Shown in pieces: positions 25,525 through 31,818 of a stretch of DNA of 64,000 nt; the first letter of the stretch is position 1, and each line of letters begins with the position of its first letter. A model generated the notes under the pieces. The model had not been told where the DNA came from. It did no database searches and saw only the letters and a list, made by a program, of their open reading frames with translations. The DNA lies in the NCBI GenBank assembly GCA_900314655.1, contig OMWC01000013.1, forward strand, positions 28,562 through 92,561, in the 5' to 3' direction. The translations under genes and the position numbers were made by a program. This DNA is from an uncultured Prevotellaceae bacterium. Lineage in GTDB: Bacteria > Bacteroidota > Bacteroidia > Bacteroidales > Bacteroidaceae.

Positions 25525-26511
25525 TCATCTTGCCACGGCGTTATAGTTCACGTTGAGGTTCTCACCGCTCACCGTGGCATTCAGGTCGGTAACTACAGGT
25601 ATTCTAGGCACCTTGCTCCATCCATAGCGAATGCCTATCTCCTGGCCGTCGGTGCCTATCCATGTAGTGGGTTGCTGGATTTCGTAGGTCCGGGTTGCAG
25701 AATAGTTGGCATTCTCCGCATCAGAGAAGATGTTCTTAATGTCAACAGCATAACAATTTTGGAAATCATTCTTGTCCTGATTGTTATAACTGAAATTCCT
25801 AAAAATACAGTTATGTGCAACTGCTCCTTCTGTATTGGCAAAAACTGCACGGTCATAATAAGCACCAACCCAATAATACGTGAAAATACTATTGGAACAG
25901 AAGTAAGGCCCCACAAAATTGCAAGTGATGCAATGGTCTATCTTGACGCTGCTGCTCTCATTAAATGTGTTTACGGCACCTCCTACATAGCAGTTTTGTA
26001 TGATGCAGTTGTTGGCTATTTTGTCGCCTCCGGAGATAGCCCCTGTAATGACACAGTTCCTGATTATCGTGTTCGTGTTTTCAACTATGTTGACGTTGCC
26101 GTTAACATAGCACTTTTCCATCAAGAACCCCTCCAACGGCACATTCGCGTTAACAGCGGCACCGAAACTTATTCCTTCCAAGTGGATATTTTCGAGGGTT
26201 TCTCCTCCTGAGACTCCCAAATTCAACTGACCGTTGATCTTTGACACCTCAGTACTGGTATTCGCATCCTTTTCAAACCCTGCGCCATAGACGGAGATGG
26301 ATTTTGTGATATCAGAAACATTAAATGCACCTGATGAAAGTGTAATAACATCACCGTCAACTGCCTGGGCATTTGCATTAATAAAGGCATTAGCACCTGT
26401 GAAAGTGCTAACATCGTTGCCATGCTGAAGTACAACGGTCATAATTTCATTCTGCGCCCCTGCCACAACTGTGCAGCAGAGCGCAACGATTGATAATAGA
26501 ATCTTTTTCAT
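25525..26511 (-). CDS. Secreted parallel beta-helix protein
   Basis: The start at 26511 gives MKKILLSIVALCCTVVAGA, a signal peptide nearly identical to that of the downstream paralogue. An upstream in-frame ATG at 26559 overlaps the small-gene stop as ATGA and cannot be excluded for coupled translation, but it would add 16 polar residues before the signal. The mature part has beta-helix-like rungs (LENIHLEGISFG, GFLMEKCYVNGNVNI, TIIRNCVITGAI, CIIQNCYVGGAV) and ends VVTDLNATVSGENLNVNYNA. It is roughly 35-40% similar to the product of 24459-25478, which suggests a tandem duplication. The function is unknown. Confidence 0.8.
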   Translation of the reverse strand: MKKILLSIVALCCTVVAGAQNEIMTVVLQHGNDVSTFTGANAFINANAQAVDGDVITLSSGAFNVSDITKSISVYGAGFEKDANTSTEVSKINGQLNLGVSGGETLENIHLEGISFGAAVNANVPLEGFLMEKCYVNGNVNIVENTNTIIRNCVITGAISGGDKIANNCIIQNCYVGGAVNTFNESSSVKIDHCITCNFVGPYFCSNSIFTYYWVGAYYDRAVFANTEGAVAHNCIFRNFSYNNQDKNDFQNCYAVDIKNIFSDAENANYSATRTYEIQQPTTWIGTDGQEIGIRYGWSKVPRIPVVTDLNATVSGENLNVNYNAVAR

Positions 26512-26555
26512 AATAGTTGATTGATAATTAACTTTTTTCGTTTTTAACATGTTTG

Positions 26556-26786
26556 TCATTCCTCTCCCCAGATGTTTTGGAAAGCACTAGGCAGATAGTC
26601 CAGCGGATTATGCTCGAATGAGTTCAAGCCTTTGTCGGTATCTTCAAACGTGCCCTTCTTACTCTCGGCCTCACTCTGACTTCCCTCTGTCGAAGGATCA
26701 ACGAGAATGGTGGTGCCAACCAGCAGCTGGCACTCACCGTAAACAATATCTTGGTTCAAGGTAGGAACCTGATAAGTCTTTTTCAT
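26556..26786 (-). CDS. Small protein of unknown function (76 aa), paralogue of the 22280-22516 product
   Basis: I do not recognise it. The sequence starts MKKTYQVPTLNQDIVYGECQ, then LLVGTTILVDP, the GSQSEAESK core and HNPLDYLPSAFQNIWGEE. It starts 17 nt after the stop of the large protein at 26804, and its stop overlaps an ATG of the next frame (ATGA), so translation of the operon may be coupled. It has no signal peptide, no Cys pair and a net acidic charge. In this operon a small gene follows each of the two genes that end with the shared 195-200-residue module, so each small protein may act on, or be exported with, that partner. This is inference from order only. Confidence 0.8.
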   Translation of the reverse strand: MKKTYQVPTLNQDIVYGECQLLVGTTILVDPSTEGSQSEAESKKGTFEDTDKGLNSFEHNPLDYLPSAFQNIWGEE

Positions 26787-26803
26787 ATCTGATAGCGTTT
26801 ATT

Positions 26804-29725
26804 TCATTTGACGATGACCTTGCGGCCGTTGATGATGTTGATACCCTTTTGCGGAGCCGAGAGTTTCTGACCATTGAGATTATAGATACTCCCCTCGCCC
26901 TTTGGAGAGGGGTTAGGGGTGAGGCTCTCAATGCCCGTCGCCTCTTCATCATTCCAATACAGCATTATCTCCTTGGCATTACTGCCGCTGATGGCTTCTG
27001 TCAGTAAGGGTAGGTAAGCACGGTTCGCCGGCATCTTTACGGTATAACTTTCATCCGCAATCTTGATGAACTTGCCGCCCTTCATCATGAAGTTGGTATA
27101 GTCGCCCTTTGTGGGGCTGATGTGGACGGGCTTGGTCACAGCCACCAGAGCGTTTCCTTCCAAATCATCTGCTGTTTCTGGGGTAGGATACAGATTGAAC
27201 GTCTCGCCCGGCGTACCAGAGAGCAGAACGCCAGTATTGGCTGGCACTACCCCGCTACTGATATTCACCACGCTGATGGCACTTCTTTCAGCATAGTAGG
27301 TCCTGCAGTAGTGAGCGTTGAGTCCTTCGGGCAAATGGATATTTACATCGGAACTGAATGTGCCCACACCGCTGGCAGGCACGGTGTAAGTTAATGGCTG
27401 CAATCGCAATACCAGACGAATGGAAGACCAAGTTTGTTTATCACTTGTTTCGTCCAAATAGACACCATCTGGCCTGAAATAGGGATCATAATAATACATA
27501 CCACTTGGGGTAGTACTCATATAGCAAACGTATTCACCTACTCCTGTCCAAGTATAGCCACGAGAGCAATATCCTGCTGCTGGCAGGAATACGCATCCGG
27601 CAGCCTCCATCATTGCCCAACCTTCAAGGCTAACTTGGGCCGTGTAATTGGAATTGCTGTTGAATACACCAAGTGTAAAGTCAGTTCCTTCGGGATGAGT
27701 GTAGTAATCGGGGAAGATAATCAGGCCTTTGTATGTGTCGCCGATTGTGGCCATGGTGTATCTGGCCCCATCAGAAAGCGTGTTAGTGACGGTACGAGTG
27801 GCAAACAGATATTTCCATTCATCCCTGGATAGCATGGACCAAGATTCACCGTTATCCGGATTGTTGTAATCTAAGAATGCAAACATATCGCGGTGGGTAT
27901 CAGATTGGTTTGTGCCGAAGTAGTCATACTGGTGCTCGGCAAATTGATAGGTGCTGCCTATTTTCTGCAGATTACCTTTCGCGAACGATACTTTTTCACC
28001 ACTGCCATTGATGGTGAATACCCCGTTGAGTGCTTCCGAAAGCTGCTCGGTTTCCTCATTGGCGAATATCTTCAGCATCGGAATGCCAAGCACGGGATCT
28101 TGCACCCATATTTCATCAGTACGACCAGCTTGGAGGGCAGCAGCTGTAGTGCCATTGGCAAGCTGCTCGTCGGTCACTTGCATAGCGGATGGAATTGAAT
28201 ATGGGTATGACTTGACGTAGCAGTTGTTCAAAGTACCTCTTGACACCGAACCGGACCCTATATTAAATGTTCCTGTCGATAGACAATTAGTCGTTGTTAT
28301 TGATGAGGGATTATAACTTTGCACCCAACCTGCAAAGCAACCGTTATTTCCTCCAGTAGTAGTAATGGAACCCGTAAACAAACAGTCTGTAATTGTAGAG
28401 TTTCCGCAATTATTACACCCAATAAAGGCACCACATTCTATCCACGAATTACTACCTCCCGTGATATCTGCAGACACCCACACATTCTGTATCACGTCAT
28501 TGCCTGCAGAGTTACTGATAAGACCGCTCATATGGGAAGGCCCTGACGAAGTTGATTTGATTGTTCCAGCTACATGCAGGTTCTTGATTGTAGCACCACT
28601 TGTCTGGCTAAAGGGGGTATGAAAATACTTGTCGCTATTGTAGTGTACCGTAAGCGTATGCCCCTGACCGTCGAAGGTTCCATGATAGTGAAGGTTTGAG
28701 AATTCACCATGCCAGTCGGGAGAAATATAGGTCTGGTCGTCGCCTAAATCAACATCAGCAGTCATCTTGGCATTAGCCGCAGTATTCGTTCCGCTGTTGA
28801 CAATATCGGCGAATCGTTTCCAGTCCTGCACGGAGCCGATAAGGTAATAACCGTCTTCGTCCTGAACCGTGGTGAATATCTTCGGAACCGGCTGGTGGGT
28901 CAAAGGGTCTTGTGCCCACCCGTCGCCAAGTGCCGTAGCAATGGTTCCGTCGGCAAGTTGGGAGTCGGTGACTCGCATGCTTTCAGGAATTGTCTTCGGG
29001 AATTGTTTCACATAACAGTTGGTATGGGTACCTCTGAAATCATAGCTGCCACCAGTGTAGTTAAACGTTCCTAATGACAGACAATTAGTCATGGTAGCAC
29101 TTCCCCCGCTGTTGATATATCCTACAAAGCAGCCATTATAGCTTCCTGAACTGTTAATAGTGCCCGTGAAGAGACAATCGAGTATATCAACACTTCCACT
29201 CTTATACCCATCCACACAACCAACAAGGCATGCTGTCTCGTCCCAACCAGTTCTGGTATCGGTAATCACTAAAGAACTCCAGATACTTTCCAACGTACTT
29301 TTTCCATATACGGCACGTGCAACAACCGAAGGCTGGCTTCCACTTGAGTTTGATATCGTCCCGTCAACATGAATATTCTTGATTGTGGCTTTAGAAATCA
29401 TGGCAAAAGGAGCGGTTTGAGATGTACCTGTGTAATGGACGGTCAGTTTATATCCCTGTCCGTCGAATGTACCTTGATAGTAATAGGTTGGCCTGTCTTC
29501 GTGTTCTGAGTCTCCCAACATGGCCTGCGAACTACCCAGGTCAACGTCAGCCGTCATTCTGGCATTGGCTGTGGGTGTGGTTTTGATAAGTTCTGCGAAT
29601 TCCTCCCAGTCCTGCACCGACCCGATGAGATAATTGCCGTCGGAATCTTGTTCTATAGCCCAAGCCCCGGCTGTACAGCCGAGAAGAGCAATTAGCGAAA
29701 TGAATAAACGTTTTACTGTTTCCAT
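26804..29725 (-). CDS. Large secreted GLUG-like repeat protein with C-terminal surface module
   Basis: The protein (973 aa) starts with a signal peptide ending near CTAGAWA. Two tandem ~260-residue units follow (about 27-275 and 285-545). Each opens with YLIGSVQDW and contains LTVHY, ATIKN(I/L)HV and (I/T)DCLFTGTI-type rungs, like GLUG-repeat beta-helices. Next comes a domain of about 555-775 with GVFTINGSGEKVSFAKGNLQ and SRDEWKYLFATR, as in FISUMP-like proteins. The C-terminal ~195 residues (YTVPASGVGTF ... DYTNFMMKGGKF) are shared with the 22534-24453 product. The end reads IYNLNGQKL ... INIINGRKVIVK. A dispersed palindrome inserted in frame encodes TPNPSPKGEG just before that tail. It is the first gene of the operon; the promoter is at 29770-29800. 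The function is unknown, possibly adhesion. Confidence 0.85.
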   Translation of the reverse strand: METVKRLFISLIALLGCTAGAWAIEQDSDGNYLIGSVQDWEEFAELIKTTPTANARMTADVDLGSSQAMLGDSEHEDRPTYYYQGTFDGQGYKLTVHYTGTSQTAPFAMISKATIKNIHVDGTISNSSGSQPSVVARAVYGKSTLESIWSSLVITDTRTGWDETACLVGCVDGYKSGSVDILDCLFTGTINSSGSYNGCFVGYINSGGSATMTNCLSLGTFNYTGGSYDFRGTHTNCYVKQFPKTIPESMRVTDSQLADGTIATALGDGWAQDPLTHQPVPKIFTTVQDEDGYYLIGSVQDWKRFADIVNSGTNTAANAKMTADVDLGDDQTYISPDWHGEFSNLHYHGTFDGQGHTLTVHYNSDKYFHTPFSQTSGATIKNLHVAGTIKSTSSGPSHMSGLISNSAGNDVIQNVWVSADITGGSNSWIECGAFIGCNNCGNSTITDCLFTGSITTTGGNNGCFAGWVQSYNPSSITTTNCLSTGTFNIGSGSVSRGTLNNCYVKSYPYSIPSAMQVTDEQLANGTTAAALQAGRTDEIWVQDPVLGIPMLKIFANEETEQLSEALNGVFTINGSGEKVSFAKGNLQKIGSTYQFAEHQYDYFGTNQSDTHRDMFAFLDYNNPDNGESWSMLSRDEWKYLFATRTVTNTLSDGARYTMATIGDTYKGLIIFPDYYTHPEGTDFTLGVFNSNSNYTAQVSLEGWAMMEAAGCVFLPAAGYCSRGYTWTGVGEYVCYMSTTPSGMYYYDPYFRPDGVYLDETSDKQTWSSIRLVLRLQPLTYTVPASGVGTFSSDVNIHLPEGLNAHYCRTYYAERSAISVVNISSGVVPANTGVLLSGTPGETFNLYPTPETADDLEGNALVAVTKPVHISPTKGDYTNFMMKGGKFIKIADESYTVKMPANRAYLPLLTEAISGSNAKEIMLYWNDEEATGIESLTPNPSPKGEGSIYNLNGQKLSAPQKGINIINGRKVIVK
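26891..26912. repeat. GGGAGGG-type palindrome inside a coding sequence
   Basis: CCCCTC (26891-26896) pairs with GAGGGG (26907-26912) in the C-terminal coding region of the large surface protein. The adjoining TTAGGGGTGAGG matches the style of the intergenic palindromes. In the reading frame it yields TPNPSPKGEG, so a repeat appears to have landed in frame in a linker. Confidence 0.7.
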
Positions 29726-29769
29726 TTGTATTATTGCTGTATTATAATTGTTAAGGTGAATTATGTTTG

Positions 29770-29800
29770 CAAAGGTAAGAAAAAGGGGAATGAGTGCAAA
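29770..29800 (-). promoter_or_regulatory. Promoter of the six-gene surface operon
   Basis: On the minus strand, TTTG (29797-29800), a 19-bp spacer and TACCTTTG (29770-29777) match the Bacteroidetes consensus. The leader is about 40 nt. Two direct repeats at 29820-29855 lie just upstream of the -33 element, a position typical for an activator. Confidence 0.8.
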
Positions 29801-29819
29801 AGCCCCGTGGGAAAAGGTT

Positions 29820-29855
29820 GTGCCATATCGTACAAGGGATGTGCCATATCGTACA
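29820..29855. promoter_or_regulatory. Direct-repeat operator, probable AraC-type regulator site
   Basis: The 15-bp word GTGCCATATCGTACA occurs twice without mismatch (29820-29834, 29841-29855), spaced 21 bp, two helical turns. Same-face direct repeats are the classic target of AraC-family regulators, and one is encoded divergently at 29969. The position 20 bp upstream of the -33 element of the surface operon suggests activation. A -7 element, TATCTTTG, for the regulator gene itself lies at 29926-29933. Confidence 0.7.
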
Positions 29856-29968
29856 TTTAACTTTTGTTAGGGAAATTCATAGTTTTTAGAGCCCCTTTTT
29901 AGGAACGTTTTACCGTTTCTTTGATTATCTTTGCAAAAAATACTTGTGCTTAATCGAATCTTTGCATT

Positions 29969-31072
29969 ATGACTCATCTGATAGTATCTTTTCTGCCGCT
30001 GGCAGTATGCGCTTTCTGGTCGGTTGCCATTGCCTTGAACCTTTGGGAACAGGGTAATCGTGCCGCCCGCCGCCAACTGTTGTGGTGGGCCATCACCGCC
30101 ACGCTGCTCTACGCGGGTCATTTCGTTTTCTTTAACCGGATGACGAGCGAGATTCCCGCGAGCGATACCATCTATGTGGTCTGCAACCTGTTGGTCTTCC
30201 CGCTCTATCTGCACTACATCACGATGCTCACCCAAGGAACGGTGAGCCGTAGCCAGCGTTGGCTCACGGTACTGCCGCCCGTAATCATCGGCATCATTGT
30301 GGCTACGGTCTATGTAATGATGAGCGACGATGAAAGCCGCCAGTTCGTTGACACCTATTTATATAATGACTCCATCGTAGGACTCTCGGGACAGACTTTG
30401 GTGCAGGCTGTGGTCCATCAATTGGCGAAAATTCTCTTTGCTATCGGCTTGCTGATTGTGCTTTTCGTGGCCATACGCCGCATACGCCGCTACAACAGAC
30501 TTATCGACTCCATCTATGCCGATAACGACGACAAGCGGCTCTACGGCATCACCACCATATTAATCCTGATGGTGCTCACGGGCATTCTATCGCTTGTGGT
30601 GAATGCCGTCGGACGCTTTGTGTTTCTATCCTCCGAGATTCCCTTTGCTGTGCTTGCATTCTTCTTTAGCGGTCTGCTCTACTTGCTATGCTATCGCGGG
30701 TTCGTGCAGCAGTTCTCTTTTGCGGATATAGCGCAAGAAGAGTGCGAAGACATTATGGAAACAGTTTCACAGGACACCTATTCGAAGCTGTTGCATAAGA
30801 TTGACGACGAACGGCTATACCTGCAGCCGGGACTTACGCTGGCTGAGTTGGCTCAGCAGCTGGGCACCAACCGCACCATGCTCTCAAGACTGGTGAACGA
30901 AGAGACGGGAATGCCGTTTGCAGAGTTCATCAACCGCAAACGCATTGCCTACGTGAGAAGACTGGAGCAGGAGCATCCTGAATTGCGGAAAGAGGAACTG
31001 GCCGAACTGGCCGGTTACACATCGATGCGCTCCTTCTACCGCAACTATCAGCTCTACGGCGACGCCAAGTAA
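29969..31072 (+). CDS. Membrane-anchored AraC-family transcriptional regulator
   Basis: The 367-residue protein has about six or seven hydrophobic segments in its first ~235 residues (LIVSFLPLAVCAFWSVAIAL, LLVFPLYLHYITML, VLPPVIIGIIVATVYVM, ILFAIGLLIVLFVAI, ILILMVLTGILSLVV, FAVLAFFFSGLLYLL). A short linker leads to a C-terminal AraC-type DNA-binding domain with two helix-turn-helix motifs: LTLAELAQQLGTNRTMLSRL and ELAELAGYTSMRSFYRNYQL. Such proteins probably sense a membrane or periplasmic signal and bind DNA from the membrane. It is divergent from the surface operon, with paired 15-bp direct repeats in between, so that operon is the likely target. The ligand is unknown. Confidence 0.85.
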   Translation: MTHLIVSFLPLAVCAFWSVAIALNLWEQGNRAARRQLLWWAITATLLYAGHFVFFNRMTSEIPASDTIYVVCNLLVFPLYLHYITMLTQGTVSRSQRWLTVLPPVIIGIIVATVYVMMSDDESRQFVDTYLYNDSIVGLSGQTLVQAVVHQLAKILFAIGLLIVLFVAIRRIRRYNRLIDSIYADNDDKRLYGITTILILMVLTGILSLVVNAVGRFVFLSSEIPFAVLAFFFSGLLYLLCYRGFVQQFSFADIAQEECEDIMETVSQDTYSKLLHKIDDERLYLQPGLTLAELAQQLGTNRTMLSRLVNEETGMPFAEFINRKRIAYVRRLEQEHPELRKEELAELAGYTSMRSFYRNYQLYGDAK

Positions 31073-31117
31073 TTTGTCTTATGGACAAAAATCTACAAAA
31101 ATTTTCAAAGTGATTAT

Positions 31118-31543
31118 ACCGTCATCCGTCATAATTTCATCATAAAGTGTTTATAATTAGAGAGATAAGTATATGACGGTTTGTTTCAAGCCATCATAAA
31201 CCGTCATTCCTTTTGATGGACATACTCATTCAAATGAGTGGCAAGTTATTGGGCTTACGATTATTGTTCGGAAGTTGTCTGATGGGAAAAACTATCAGTA
31301 CGAGCGGCTCGTACTAACAGTACGACGGGGAAAAACTGTTAGTACAAGGCTTCAGACAGTCTGCAAACTTTGATGCCGCAGCGTCTTGTTCAGCAAGGGC
31401 AGCGGGCAATTCTTCGGATGGTCAATTGCTGAATAAACCATCATACCGCCATTATGACGGTTTATGACGGTTTGAAACAAACCATCATTGGTGTAAATAT
31501 CTATAAAAATGATAGTTATATGTAAGTTATGACGGATGACGGT
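31118..31543. repeat. Nested long inverted repeat in a 746-bp gene-free gap
   Basis: Outer arms of 17 bp (31118-31134 and 31527-31543, ACCGTCATCCGTCATAA and its complement) are perfect. Inner arms of ~35 nt (31173-31207 and 31454-31488) match with paired C/T and G/A changes, and contain the motif ATGACGGTTT. The centre holds the 22-bp array 31268-31355. The gap 31073-31818 otherwise holds only the promoter and TPP riboswitch. Confidence 0.75.
31268..31355. repeat. 22-bp-period repeat array, locus 2
   Basis: Four units start at 31268, 31290, 31312 and 31334, with the conserved core (A/T)ACT(A/G)(T/A)(C/T)AGTAC and GGGGAAA or GGGAAA ends. AGTACGAGC and GCTCGTACT form a perfect 9-1-9 palindrome (31297-31315). 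The word at 31282-31299 is identical to 1175-1192, and TGTCTGATGGGA (31276-31287) recurs inverted at 13610-13621. Confidence 0.8.
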
Positions 31544-31665
31544 TATTATGCAAAAGATTATCCGCTATTGACATTTCAAGTGCGCCGACAGGACTCCTAA
31601 AAGAATAATTATGATAATTACGGAAATTTCTGTCCTTTCTTTTTCATTATATCAGTCTAAATTCG

Positions 31666-31673
31666 TACCTTTG
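31666..31673 (+). promoter_or_regulatory. -7 element of the thiamine operon
   Basis: TACCTTTG fits the -7 consensus and would start transcription near 31680, just upstream of the TPP aptamer. A T-rich stretch, but no exact TTTG, lies at the -33 distance. Confidence 0.6.
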
Positions 31674-31693
31674 CACCCGACTTACAAAGAGTA

Positions 31694-31772
31694 AGTTAAG
31701 GGGTGTCCGCCGTGGGCGGGCTGAGATTAGACCCTCGAACCTGATCCGGGTAATGCCGGCGTAGGAAAGTGA
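31694..31772 (+). promoter_or_regulatory. TPP riboswitch (THI-box)
   Basis: The conserved THI-box blocks are present in order: GGGGTG, GGGCTGAGA, ACCCT, GAACCTGATCCGGGTAATG and GCCGGCGTAGGAA. Thiamine pyrophosphate binding would reduce expression of the receptor/transporter/kinase operon. Behind the aptamer a hairpin, CATAAA-N10-TTTATG (31776-31797), carries CCCCTT in its loop, which can pair with AAGGGG at the aptamer's 5' edge (31698-31703). This is a plausible switch acting on translation start, because no T-run terminator is seen. Confidence 0.95.
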
Positions 31773-31818
31773 AGGCATAAAGGTTGCCCCTTTTATGTGT
31801 ATTTTAATTTAGGTAAAG

